A stretch of DNA of 61,089 nt from Sulfuricella sp. (GTDB lineage Bacteria > Pseudomonadota > Gammaproteobacteria > Burkholderiales > Sulfuricellaceae). A program made the translations under genes and the position numbers. Below the pieces are notes generated by a model, which had not been told where the DNA came from, did not search any database, and saw nothing but the letters and a program-made list of their open reading frames with translations. Where the stretch lies: contig JAQTLK010000007.1 in NCBI GenBank assembly GCA_028714955.1, forward strand, positions 1-61,089, given 5' to 3'. Each line of letters begins with the position of its first letter. Position 1 is the first letter of the stretch. Below, one piece after another: positions 43,927 to 52,701 of this stretch.

Positions 43927-44380
43927 GGGGTGCCCAATTGATGAGGAGCCGGTGCAAGGTTTCGCCCTCGCGGCTGGCGTTGAGCTGCTCGCGCAAATGG
44001 CGGTCGCTGAACATGTGCGCCAGTTCGCCGAGAATCTGCAGGTGCAGGTCGGTGGCCTGTTCCGGCACCAGCAGCACGAACATCAGCGAAACCGGCTCAT
44101 TGTCGGGGGCGTCGAAGGGGATTGGCTGCTTCAGGCGTGCAAACACGCCGACTGTATCTTTCAGCCCCTTGATGCGGCCATGAGGAATTGCCACGCCGTG
44201 GCCGAGAGCGGTGGAGCCGAGCTTTTCCCGCGCGAACAGACTGTCGAAAATCCTGCCCTTGCCCAGGTGGAGCTGTTCTTCCAGGAGTTGGCCGATTTGT
44301 TCGAAAGCCCGTTTTTTGCTTGCGGCATCGAGTTCGGCGATGACGTTGCCGGGCGGGAGAATGTTGGCGATGAGCTCCAT
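43907..44380 (-). CDS. ptsN: PTS IIA-like nitrogen-regulatory protein PtsN
   Basis: 157 residues. PTS EIIA type 2 domain with active-site His in GHGVAIPHGRIKGL and the family LMFVLLVPE strand. A phosphoryl acceptor in the Ntr phosphotransfer chain, with regulatory rather than transport function. ATG at 44380; 20-bp overlap with hprK. Confidence 0.94.
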   Translation of the reverse strand: MELIANILPPGNVIAELDAASKKRAFEQIGQLLEEQLHLGKGRIFDSLFAREKLGSTALGHGVAIPHGRIKGLKDTVGVFARLKQPIPFDAPDNEPVSLMFVLLVPEQATDLHLQILGELAHMFSDRHLREQLNASREGETLHRLLINWAPHAANKR

Positions 44381-44411
44381 AGGCGCGGCCCTGGATGTCA
44401 ATGCGAGCGGG

Positions 44412-44735
44412 TTACGCTTCGCTCTCGGTCTGGTGTTTCAGGTTGTTGTGGTGCTCGCTGTTTTTTTCCTTGTGCTTGAGAATCTGACGGTCGAGCTTGT
44501 CGGCCAGTGCGTCAATGGCGGCGTACATGTCGGTATCGTCGGTTTCGACATGGATGTCGTTGCCGCGCAGGTGGACGGTAACTTCCGCTTTTTGCTTGAG
44601 TTTCTCGACTGTCAGGATCACCTTGACGTCGATGACCTGTTCAAAATGACGGGTGATCCTGTCCAGCTTGGAGGTAACGTAGTCGCGGATGGCGGGAGTG
44701 ACTTCAATATGGTGGCCGGTGATGTTCAGGTTCAT
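44412..44735 (-). CDS. hpf: Ribosome hibernation-promoting factor, short form
   Basis: 107 residues: NITGHHIEVTPAIRDYVTSKLDRITRHF and VEVETDDTDMYAAIDALADKLDRQI-like segments (here HVETDDTDMYAAID). The short form lacks the C-terminal dimerisation domain. It binds the 30S subunit in starvation. Downstream of rpoN, as in most proteobacteria. Confidence 0.95.
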   Translation of the reverse strand: MNLNITGHHIEVTPAIRDYVTSKLDRITRHFEQVIDVKVILTVEKLKQKAEVTVHLRGNDIHVETDDTDMYAAIDALADKLDRQILKHKEKNSEHHNNLKHQTESEA

Positions 44736-44756
44736 GGTTTTTTTACTCCTTGTGAT

Positions 44757-46193
44757 TTAAAGGGACTTGCGAAGGGTTACCGCGGGGATTTGCATTGCCT
44801 CGCGATATTTGGCCACGGTGCGGCGAGCAACCACAATGCCCTGCTGCGCCAGAATTTCAGTAATTTGCGTGTCACTCAGTGGTTTTTTGCTGTCTTCCGC
44901 GCCGACCAGTTGCCGGATCAGGGCGCGGATGGCGGTCGCCGAACAGGCGCCGCCGGTTTCGGTGGCCACATGGCTGCCGAAAAAGTATTTTAATTCAAAA
45001 ATGCCGCGCGGGGTGAGCATGTACTTCTGCGTGGTGACACGGGATACCGTTGATTCGTGCAAGCCGATCTCATCCGCGATCTCGCGCAGCACCAATGGCC
45101 GCATGGCGACCTCGCCGTGCTCGAAGAAACGCCGCTGGCGGTCCACGATGGCTTGCGATACGCGCAGGATGGTGTCGAAGCGCTGCTGGATGTTTTTTAC
45201 CATCCAGCGCGCTTCCTGCAACTGGCTAGCCAACTGCTGTCCACCGCTTTCGCGGTTGCGGCTCAGGATGTCGGCGTACATGCGGTTGACGCGCAGCTTC
45301 GGCATGGCTTCACGGTTCAGGCTGGCGACCCAGGTGCCCTTGATCTTTTTCACGATCACGTCCGCCACGACATAGCGCGTATCCGATGCCGAAAATGCGC
45401 TGCCGGGGCGGGGGTTGAGGTGCGTGATCAGGCTTTGCGCGCCGCGCAGGGCTTCGTCGTCGCACTGCAGCAGTTTTTTCAGCTTGTTGTAATCGCGGCT
45501 GCCCAACAGTTCCAGATGCTGGCGGGCAATTTGCAGGGCCGCCGTGCGGTACGGCGTGTCGCTCGGCATGGCCTCCAGTTGCAGCGCCAGGCATTCGCCC
45601 AGATTGCGCGCTCCGACGCCGATGGGATCGAGATTCTGCAGATATTTCAGCGCGGTGTCGAGCTCCAGCGGGTCGATTTCCAGTTCGGGCGGCAGCATGG
45701 CGGCGATTTCATCCAGGCTTTGGGTGAGGTAGCCGTCATCGTTGAGGGCGTCGATCATCAGCGCGACCATGGTCCTGTCGCGTAGCGAGAGTTGCGTCAG
45801 GTTGAGCTGCCAGTTGAGGTGCTCGCGCAGGCTGACCTCCTTGGCATCCTGCTGCGGGAAGTCCGGTTCGTCGTTGTCGTCGCGGGCGGCGTGGGATGGC
45901 GTGGCCTCGTCCCAGATGTCCTCGCTGCCGCTGGATTCTCCGCTCGATTCTTCCGCCGGCGTTGTCTCGGCCGATGTCGCCGCCTCCCCTTCCCCGGGGT
46001 ACGTCCCGGTTTCGGCCGGTGCGACCTCATCCTGATTGGGCTCGACGCGCTCCAGCAAGGGGTTGTTCTCGATGAACTGTTCCAGTTCCTGATTGAGGTC
46101 CAGCGTCGACAACTGCAGCAATCGGATCGACTGCTGCAACTGCGGCGTTAGCGCAAGGTGTTGGGAGAGTTTGAGTTGAAGGCCGTGTTTCAT
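44757..46193 (-). CDS. rpoN: RNA polymerase sigma-54 factor
   Basis: 478 residues. Region I Gln-rich N-terminus (LSQHLALTPQLQQSIRLLQLS), acidic region II (about 55-110), core-binding and HTH region III, and the RpoN box ARRTVAKYRE near the C-terminus. A typical position after lptB and before hpf. No enhancer-binding protein gene is in the window. Confidence 0.96.
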   Translation of the reverse strand: MKHGLQLKLSQHLALTPQLQQSIRLLQLSTLDLNQELEQFIENNPLLERVEPNQDEVAPAETGTYPGEGEAATSAETTPAEESSGESSGSEDIWDEATPSHAARDDNDEPDFPQQDAKEVSLREHLNWQLNLTQLSLRDRTMVALMIDALNDDGYLTQSLDEIAAMLPPELEIDPLELDTALKYLQNLDPIGVGARNLGECLALQLEAMPSDTPYRTAALQIARQHLELLGSRDYNKLKKLLQCDDEALRGAQSLITHLNPRPGSAFSASDTRYVVADVIVKKIKGTWVASLNREAMPKLRVNRMYADILSRNRESGGQQLASQLQEARWMVKNIQQRFDTILRVSQAIVDRQRRFFEHGEVAMRPLVLREIADEIGLHESTVSRVTTQKYMLTPRGIFELKYFFGSHVATETGGACSATAIRALIRQLVGAEDSKKPLSDTQITEILAQQGIVVARRTVAKYREAMQIPAVTLRKSL

Positions 46194-46233
46194 GGGGAAG
46201 TGCCGGGTCCCGGGGCGAGGATTCCAGGCCGCG

Positions 46234-46959
46234 TCATAGGCGGAAATGCTCGCCGAGATAAACTTTTCTCACGGCTTCATTATAAACGATTTCATCCGGT
46301 TTGCCGCTGGCCAGCACCAGGCCATCGTTGATGATATAGGCGTGATCGCAAATGCCCAGGGTTTCGCGCACGTTATGGTCGGTAATGAGGACGCCGATGT
46401 CGCGCTCGCTGAGGAAACGGATGATTTTCTGGATTTCCAGCACCGCGATCGGGTCCACCCCGGCGAAAGGTTCGTCGAGCAGGATAAAGCGCGGATTCGA
46501 GGCCAGCGCGCGGGCGATCTCCACGCGCCGGCGCTCGCCGCCGGACAGGCTCAATGCCGGGTTGTCGCGCAGGTGATGGACGTGCAGTTCATGCAGCAAT
46601 TCATTGGTTTGCAGCTCCACCTGGTCTGTGCTGAGATCGCGCAATTCGAGGATGGCGCTGACGTTTTCCGCTACCGTGAGCTTGCGGAAAATCGACGCTT
46701 CCTGCGGCAGGTAACTCAATCCCAGGCGCGCGCGGCGATGGATCGGCATGCGGCTCAATTCCTGGCCGTCGAGACGAATGCTGCCGCCGTCGAGCGGCAC
46801 CAGTCCCACCATCATGTAGAAACTGGTGGTTTTGCCCGCGCCGTTCGGCCCGAGCAGGCCTACCACCTCGCCGCTGGTGACGCGCAGCGACACGTCCTTG
46901 ACAACGGTGCGCGATTTGTAGCGCTTCTTCAGGCCGCTGACGACGAGTTCGCTCATCAT
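46234..46959 (-). CDS. lptB: LPS export ABC transporter ATP-binding protein
   Basis: 241 residues. Walker [19 protein letters not shown], signature [15 protein letters not shown], Walker [14 protein letters not shown] and switch His in TDHNVRETL. Powers LPS extraction by LptFG (encoded elsewhere). ATG ATG start overlaps the lptA stop. Confidence 0.96.
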   Translation of the reverse strand: MMSELVVSGLKKRYKSRTVVKDVSLRVTSGEVVGLLGPNGAGKTTSFYMMVGLVPLDGGSIRLDGQELSRMPIHRRARLGLSYLPQEASIFRKLTVAENVSAILELRDLSTDQVELQTNELLHELHVHHLRDNPALSLSGGERRRVEIARALASNPRFILLDEPFAGVDPIAVLEIQKIIRFLSERDIGVLITDHNVRETLGICDHAYIINDGLVLASGKPDEIVYNEAVRKVYLGEHFRL

Positions 46960-47555
46960 TCGGCTCGCGGCCGGGCGATGCCTTCCGCCCCCTTGAGCGG
47001 AACCGGGGCCGGTGCGGGAGTGCTGTTGCCCGGCTTTGGTTTCGGCTGGATTACGGCATGTACCCTGCCCCTTTCCTTGCCAGGTGCCGCGGCTTCCTTG
47101 CCGCCACCGAGGGCCTGGAAGAACTCGGTTTTGGCGTCATAGGAAATGTAATTGCCGCGCACTTCATCCTGTCCGCGCTTCATGCGGGCCTGGGCAAAGA
47201 GCTCGACCTTGTCGTTCTTGCCGTCGTATTCGATGCGTTGTCCGGAACCTTCGACATATTCGTCGAGCCCTTCGCGCTTCTGCCTGAAACTGGCCGGATT
47301 GCCGTAGGCGGTTGCGTGCTGCAGGCCGGAGGCGTCTTCCGTTACCACCAGCTTGTCGGCACGGATCAGCAGCGTGCCCTGGGTGAGCTGGACGTTGCCC
47401 AGATAGGTGCTGATTTTCGTGGCATCGTCCACGGTGACTGTGTCGGCTTCCAGGTTGATCGGCTTGTCGCGGTCCGCCAGTTCCGCAAGGGCGGTGGCGG
47501 GCGCCAGCAGGACGAGCAGGAGGCAGAGCAGCTTGTTAGCGTTTTGTTTTTTCAT
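46956..47555 (-). CDS. lptA: LPS transport periplasmic protein LptA
   Basis: 199 residues. Signal peptide ends near ALAEL; OstA/LptA beta-jellyroll domain (about 28-150: [41 protein letters not shown]) then a Lys/Pro-rich C-terminal tail. It bridges inner and outer membranes in LPS transport. Overlaps lptC by 20 bp. Confidence 0.93.
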   Translation of the reverse strand: MKKQNANKLLCLLLVLLAPATALAELADRDKPINLEADTVTVDDATKISTYLGNVQLTQGTLLIRADKLVVTEDASGLQHATAYGNPASFRQKREGLDEYVEGSGQRIEYDGKNDKVELFAQARMKRGQDEVRGNYISYDAKTEFFQALGGGKEAAAPGKERGRVHAVIQPKPKPGNSTPAPAPVPLKGAEGIARPRAE

Positions 47556-48111
47556 AATGCCCTTTCACGCGGGAAAGCAGTTTTACCAGGTGGGTGCGGT
47601 TGTTGAGTTCCATTCCGATGGCGGTGATGACGGCAGCGGGTGTTCTGATGGTGACGGCACGGTCGGTGCGGGCAATATCCAGGTCGGGGGTAATATGCAG
47701 GTACTCGGTGTCGATCGTCAACCAGTCTTTCTCCGCGCCGGCGTCCTTCTTCACCTTTACGCTGTGGCTAAAGTAAACCTCCTTGCCGTTGCTGGAAACC
47801 AGGCCGCTCTGGGCCGCGATATGCGTCGGCACGCGCGCCAGATCGATGGCGGTGAAATTGGGGCGCGTCAGCCGGGTGCTGTCGTCGTCAGGGAAATGCT
47901 CCATTTTGACAGCCGCCAGCATGTGCAGCGGCAGGCCGTCCTTGCCCAGGCGCCTGGCGACAAAATTTTCCACCCAGTAATCGGGGTCGTGACGCGCGCT
48001 GCCGTCCCGCTTGAACAGCGGCTCCTGTACCGTGCGATCAAGCCAGAAGGTAAGCAGGGCGAGCAGAATCATGATCCCGAGAGGGAACCAGAGCGCGAGG
48101 CGGTCGCTCAT
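47536..48111 (-). CDS. lptC: LPS export protein LptC
   Basis: 191 residues. Single N-terminal membrane anchor (about 6-22) and periplasmic LptC jellyroll (DPDYWVENFVARRLG, DLARVPTHIAAQSGLV, YLHITPDLDIARTDRAV). ATG overlaps the kdsC stop by 4 bp. Confidence 0.93.
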   Translation of the reverse strand: MSDRLALWFPLGIMILLALLTFWLDRTVQEPLFKRDGSARHDPDYWVENFVARRLGKDGLPLHMLAAVKMEHFPDDDSTRLTRPNFTAIDLARVPTHIAAQSGLVSSNGKEVYFSHSVKVKKDAGAEKDWLTIDTEYLHITPDLDIARTDRAVTIRTPAAVITAIGMELNNRTHLVKLLSRVKGHYEKTKR

Positions 48112-48632
48112 TTGAGATAGACGGATAACTGGGCCTCCAGCGTATTCTGCGCCTGCATGATGAGTTCGCAGGCTTCGCGCGCCGCGCCGCGTCCGCCTTC
48201 GCGCCGCGTGACATGATGGGCGTGCCGCTGCACCAGTTCCGGCGCCTGTGGCACGGTCAGGGCGAGGCCGCAGCGGCGCATGACGGGGAGGTCGATCACG
48301 TCATCGCCCATGAAAGCGCATTGCGCAAGGTGGATGCCGAGCTTCTCCGCGAGTTCGTGAAAAACCTGGAGCTTGTCGTGGACGCCCTGGTAAAGATGGG
48401 CGATGCCGAGGTTGTGGGCGCGATGGATCACGACCTTCGAGGTGCGTCCGGTGATGATGGCCAGTTCCACGCCGGAATTCTTCAGCATCTTCATGCCGTG
48501 GCCGTCGAGCGAATTGAATGCCTTGTATTCCTGGCCATCGTCGCCGAGATAAAGGCTGCCATCGGTAAGCACCCCGTCCACGTCGAAAATCAGTAATTTG
48601 ATGTTGCGCGCCAGGTCGTGTACGGCTTGCAT
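48108..48632 (-). CDS. kdsC: 3-deoxy-D-manno-octulosonate 8-phosphate phosphatase
   Basis: 174 residues of the HAD family: FDVDGVLTDGSLYLGDDG (nucleophile Asp), IITGRTS and FMGDDVIDLPVM. Releases phosphate from KDO-8-phosphate. Next to kdsD, 9 bp downstream of it. Confidence 0.95.
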   Translation of the reverse strand: MQAVHDLARNIKLLIFDVDGVLTDGSLYLGDDGQEYKAFNSLDGHGMKMLKNSGVELAIITGRTSKVVIHRAHNLGIAHLYQGVHDKLQVFHELAEKLGIHLAQCAFMGDDVIDLPVMRRCGLALTVPQAPELVQRHAHHVTRREGGRGAAREACELIMQAQNTLEAQLSVYLK

Positions 48633-48641
48633 GGCCTTTCC

Positions 48642-49616
48642 TTAAACCACGCCCGCGCGCAGCAGGTCGTGCATGTTGAATGCGCCCAGCAGGCGGCCTG
48701 TGTCATCCGCCACCAGCAGCCCGTTGATCTTGCGTTGCTCCATGAATTGCACCGCTTCCGCAGCCAGGCGTTCCGGAGCGATGGTAAGCGGATTGAGCGT
48801 CATGATCTCGCGGATGGGCGTAGTGCGGATATCCAGCGGGGAATCCAGGTGACGGCGCAGGTCACCGTCGGTGAACAGGCCCAGGATATGTTCCTGGTCA
48901 TCTACCACCGCGGTCATGCCCAGCCCCTTCTCGGTCATTTCCAGAAGCGCCGCGCTCAGGCTGGCATCCTCACGCACTCTGGGCAAGGCATCGCCCTGAT
49001 GCATCACGTCCCGCACATGCACCAGCAAGCGGCGGCCGAGCGCTCCGCCGGGGTGGGAGCGGGCGAAATCGTCCCTGCCGAAACCGCGCGCATCCAGTAG
49101 CGCCACTGCCAGGGCGTCTCCCAGCGCCAGCGCCACGGTGGTGCTGGCGGTCGGCGCCAGTCCCAGCGGGCAGGCTTCCTGAGTCACGCTGGCGTCGAGG
49201 TGAAGATCGGCTTCCCGCGCCATGGTCGACAGCGGATTGCCGGTCATGGCGATCAGCTTGGCGCCCAGGCGCTTGATGAGCGGCACGATGGCGACCAGTT
49301 CCGGGCTTTCGCCGGAATTGGACAGGGCGATCACCACGTCCTGCGGCGTGATCATGCCCAGGTCGCCGTGGCTGGCCTCGCCGGGGTGGACGAAGAAGGA
49401 CGGCGTGCCGGTGCTGGCCAGGGTGGAGGCGATCTTGCCCGCGATGTGGCCGGACTTGCCCATGCCGCTGACGATGATGCGCCCGCCGCAGGCCAGGCAA
49501 AGTTCCACCGCGTGGACGAAATGATGGTCCAGGCGCGCGCTCAGGGCACGGATGGCATCGGCTTCGATGCTCAGGACCTGACGGGCAAGTTCCAGGGTTT
49601 TTTCGGGTGTCGGCAT
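48642..49616 (-). CDS. kdsD: D-arabinose 5-phosphate isomerase (KpsF/GutQ type)
   Basis: 324 residues. N-terminal SIS domain (GGRIIVSGMGKSGHIAGKIASTL, ALSNSGESPEL) and two C-terminal CBS domains (about 205-324, ending NGLLVADDTGRLLGAFNMHDLLR). Makes arabinose 5-phosphate for KDO. First of kdsD-kdsC-lptC-A-B-rpoN. Confidence 0.95.
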   Translation of the reverse strand: MPTPEKTLELARQVLSIEADAIRALSARLDHHFVHAVELCLACGGRIIVSGMGKSGHIAGKIASTLASTGTPSFFVHPGEASHGDLGMITPQDVVIALSNSGESPELVAIVPLIKRLGAKLIAMTGNPLSTMAREADLHLDASVTQEACPLGLAPTASTTVALALGDALAVALLDARGFGRDDFARSHPGGALGRRLLVHVRDVMHQGDALPRVREDASLSAALLEMTEKGLGMTAVVDDQEHILGLFTDGDLRRHLDSPLDIRTTPIREIMTLNPLTIAPERLAAEAVQFMEQRKINGLLVADDTGRLLGAFNMHDLLRAGVV

Positions 49617-49725
49617 CGGATTGGCCGGCGAGACTGACTCGCCGGCAGGTAAATTAAGTCGTGATAGTATAAGGCCGAACGCACAGGCGATAAAGCCGTG
49701 CCGGTTTCCTGGGATTTACAGCTTC

Positions 49726-51702
49726 ATGCCGCACGATGCTTCCACCACACTTCAGGCCGTACTGGTGCTGCTCGGCGCCGCAGTCTTTGCGGTGGCGCTG
49801 TTCCGCAGCCTGCGATTGCCGTCCCTGCTGGCCTATCTGCTGATCGGCATGCTCGCCGGCCCCCATGCGCTGGGCTGGATCGCCGACAGTGGCGAAACCC
49901 GCAGCCTCGCCGAATTCGGCGTGGTGTTCCTGATGTTCAGCATCGGTCTCGAGTTCAGCATGCCGCAGTTGAAAGCCATGCGTGGCGTGGTGTTCGGGCT
50001 GGGTGGCGCGCAAGTGGTGGTCACGCTGCTGCTGGTGCTGGCGGGAAGCCTGTTGCTGGGGCTTTCATGGCAGTCCGGCGTGGCATTGGGCGGCGTGCTG
50101 GCCATGTCTTCCACGGCCATCGTCAGCAAGATGATGGCGGAACGGCTCGAACTCCAGTCACGCCACGGACGGCTGGTGATCGGCGTGCTGCTGTTCCAGG
50201 ACCTGGCGGTGGTGCCGCTGCTGATCCTGATTCCCGCCCTGTCCGTCGGTGGCGGAGACCTGCTTGGCGCGGTGGGCGCGGCATTTCTCAAGGCGGCCGT
50301 GCTGCTGCTTGGCCTGCTTTATTTGGGGCAGCGTCTGATGCGCCCCTGGTTTCATTGGGTGGCGCGGCACAAGTCGCCCGAGCTGTTCATGCTCAACGTG
50401 TTGCTGGTAACCCTCGGACTGGCTTTTCTCACCGGGCTGGCCGGACTTTCCCTGGCGCTGGGCGCATTCCTGGCGGGCATGCTGATTTCAGAAACGGAAT
50501 ACCGCTACCAGGTCGAGGCCAATATCCAGCCTTTCCGTGATGTCCTGCTGGGGCTGTTCTTTGTTACCGTCGGCATGCTGCTGGACCTCCGGACGGTGGC
50601 GGCTAACCTGGGCTGGGTCTTCCTCGCATCGCTGCTTCTGGTGTTGGGCAAGATGCTGATCGTCGCCCTGCTGAGCCGCCTTTTCCGCTATGACACCAGC
50701 GTATCGCTGCGTTCCGGCCTGTTCCTCGCCCAGGCCGGCGAATTTGGCTTCGTCCTGCTGACACTCGCCAACAGCGGGGGCCTTCTGCCCCTTCCCGTGG
50801 CGCAGACTGTGCTGGCCGCGATGCTGCTCTCCATGCTGGCCGCGCCGCTGGTGGTGCACCATAGCGGCGCGATCGTGGCGCGCCTGTATCGCAACGACTG
50901 GAATTACCGCGCCCTGGCGCTGCATGAGATCGTGGTCAAGAGCGCCGGCACGGAAGGTCACGTGATCGTTTGCGGCTATGGCCGCAGCGGACAGCATCTG
51001 GCGCGGTTTCTGGCGCTGGAAGACATCCCCTTTTTCGCCCTTGACCTCGACCCGCAGCGCGTGCGCGCGGCCGCGGCAGCCGGGGAAAACGTGGTATATG
51101 GCGACGCCAGCCGGCGCGAGGTGCTGCTGGCGGCAGGCCTGCAACGCGCGCGGGCGGTGGTGGTTTCCTATGCGGATACGGTCTCAGCCCTCAAGGTGTT
51201 GAATCTGGTGCAGGAATTGCGCCCCGATCTGCCGATAGTGGTGCGCACGCTCGATGATGCCGACCTGGACAAGCTGCAGCAGGCAGGTGCGGCCGAAGTG
51301 GTGCCGGAAGTGCTGGAAGGCTCGCTGATGCTCGCTTCCCATGCCCTTATGCTGCTCGGCGTGCCGCTGGCGCACGTGCTTCGGCGCATCCGCGAAGTGC
51401 GCATGCAACGCTATGGGCTGTTCCGCGGCGTTTTCCGCGGTGAGGCGGAAAACGGCCTGGCGGAGCACGAACAGCCCCGCCTTGCCTCGATAGCGCTGGG
51501 AGACAAGGCTGCGGCGATCGGCAGGACGCTGGCTGAACTCGAACTGGACAGCCTGCTGGTGGAAGTCACCGCAATCCGCAGAAGGGGCATTCGCGGCCTG
51601 GAGCCTGCGCCGGAAATGAAGCTGATGGCGGGGGATGTGGTGGTGCTGCTGGGGGCGGCGGAGAACCTGGCGCTGGCGGAAGTGAAGCTGATGCAGGGGT
51701 AG
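49726..51702 (+). CDS. Monovalent cation:proton antiporter-2 (KefB/YbaL type)
   Basis: 658 residues. About 12 hydrophobic helices (10-385) of the CPA2 exchanger domain, then a RCK-N nucleotide-binding domain (HVIVCGYGRSGQHLARFLALEDIPF near 410) and a TrkA-C domain (580-655). Ion (probably K+/H+) exchange, ligand-gated through RCK. Start ATG at 49726 is near GGGATTTACAGCTTC, weak ribosome site. Diverges from kdsD. Confidence 0.9.
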   Translation: MPHDASTTLQAVLVLLGAAVFAVALFRSLRLPSLLAYLLIGMLAGPHALGWIADSGETRSLAEFGVVFLMFSIGLEFSMPQLKAMRGVVFGLGGAQVVVTLLLVLAGSLLLGLSWQSGVALGGVLAMSSTAIVSKMMAERLELQSRHGRLVIGVLLFQDLAVVPLLILIPALSVGGGDLLGAVGAAFLKAAVLLLGLLYLGQRLMRPWFHWVARHKSPELFMLNVLLVTLGLAFLTGLAGLSLALGAFLAGMLISETEYRYQVEANIQPFRDVLLGLFFVTVGMLLDLRTVAANLGWVFLASLLLVLGKMLIVALLSRLFRYDTSVSLRSGLFLAQAGEFGFVLLTLANSGGLLPLPVAQTVLAAMLLSMLAAPLVVHHSGAIVARLYRNDWNYRALALHEIVVKSAGTEGHVIVCGYGRSGQHLARFLALEDIPFFALDLDPQRVRAAAAAGENVVYGDASRREVLLAAGLQRARAVVVSYADTVSALKVLNLVQELRPDLPIVVRTLDDADLDKLQQAGAAEVVPEVLEGSLMLASHALMLLGVPLAHVLRRIREVRMQRYGLFRGVFRGEAENGLAEHEQPRLASIALGDKAAAIGRTLAELELDSLLVEVTAIRRRGIRGLEPAPEMKLMAGDVVVLLGAAENLALAEVKLMQG

Positions 51703-51708
51703 CGGCGG

Positions 51709-51733
51709 CAAAAAGCCCGCGCGAGGCGGGCTT
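51709..51733 (-). terminator. Terminator after the pilin-like gene
   Basis: AAGCCCGC/GCGGGCTT stem with GCGAG loop; on the minus strand it is followed by a run of T, so it serves the pilin-like gene ending at 51756. It could also slow plus-strand readthrough from the antiporter gene. Confidence 0.7.
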
Positions 51734-51755
51734 GGTCGAAAAGCGTGAAATGATT

Positions 51756-52448
51756 TTAGAAGATGCTTGCACCACCACAGTTATTCTCTTCTCCCGTAAC
51801 GTTCCAGGTGGCGGTAGCTCCGCTCCCAGTAACGCACTTGGCTGGATCTGGCTTAGCCCCGCCTGGGCCCGCATAGGTCGAAAACTGGAAGGCGCCGGTA
51901 TAAGGGTTGCCATCGTCAATTTTGCGGTCCACTTCTGCCAGAATATTCACAGGTACCTGATTGCCTGTTTTCAGATTGTGGCGCTTTGGGGTCGCTGCAT
52001 CATTTGGTTTTTCCCCATAATTGTTATCGTAGATAAGTTGCAGGTAACCGGCATAAGGGTTTTTTGGGGTAGTGGCATCTTTTACAGTACCATCGTCGTA
52101 CTCATAGCTGCCATTGATGAAGCCGGCTTTGCTCAGATGATTCCATACTAGGATGTATTCGGCAACGCCTGCGGCATTGGCGAGTTCGATTTGGCCGTTG
52201 CCATCTCCCGCCTTGGTGACATCCTTGATGTTGCCAACAGCAGCTGAGTAATCACCGGGAAGTGCGCGATAACGATCCAGAAAGCCAAAGTAAGCTGCCT
52301 TGATTCCATCCTGCTGGGAGATCATGTTCCTTACCCGGGCGCTGGTTATCAACTCCTGTCCTTTGAGAACACCACCCAGCAACAGGCCGATAATAACCAG
52401 CACGATGGCGATTTCGATCAGGGTGAAGCCGCCTTGTTGATTTTTCAT
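51756..52448 (-). CDS. Prepilin-type pilin-like protein
   Basis: 230 residues. Type IV prepilin leader MKNQQGG with FTLIEIAIVLVIIGLLLGGVL, cleaved at Gly7 before Phe, and the hydrophobic alpha-helix (to about 30). The remainder is a soluble head with GYLQLIYDNNYGEKPN and a C-terminal pair of Cys (about 208 and 224). No other pilus genes are adjacent. It may be a minor pilin or pseudopilin. Confidence 0.85.
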   Translation of the reverse strand: MKNQQGGFTLIEIAIVLVIIGLLLGGVLKGQELITSARVRNMISQQDGIKAAYFGFLDRYRALPGDYSAAVGNIKDVTKAGDGNGQIELANAAGVAEYILVWNHLSKAGFINGSYEYDDGTVKDATTPKNPYAGYLQLIYDNNYGEKPNDAATPKRHNLKTGNQVPVNILAEVDRKIDDGNPYTGAFQFSTYAGPGGAKPDPAKCVTGSGATATWNVTGEENNCGGASIF

Positions 52449-52701
52449 TTTGTGTCACTTCCTTGGGTTAGCGAATTGTTGCCTAGTTTATAGCATTTTT
52501 CATGCCACGTTAATCGCTGGTTTGGCGCAACGCTATTGCCTTGAAGCTGGATATTTGCGTGCCATGATTTTGACGCCAGTGTCGAAATGTCGTCGTTGCC
52601 ATGGGCGACAAGCGGGTGTGTGCGGACGAAATGCTTCGAATGATAGAATGCGCTCATCCGCGCCAGCCGCACGTCCGAAACATCTCGCCGAAGGGTCGCT
52701 C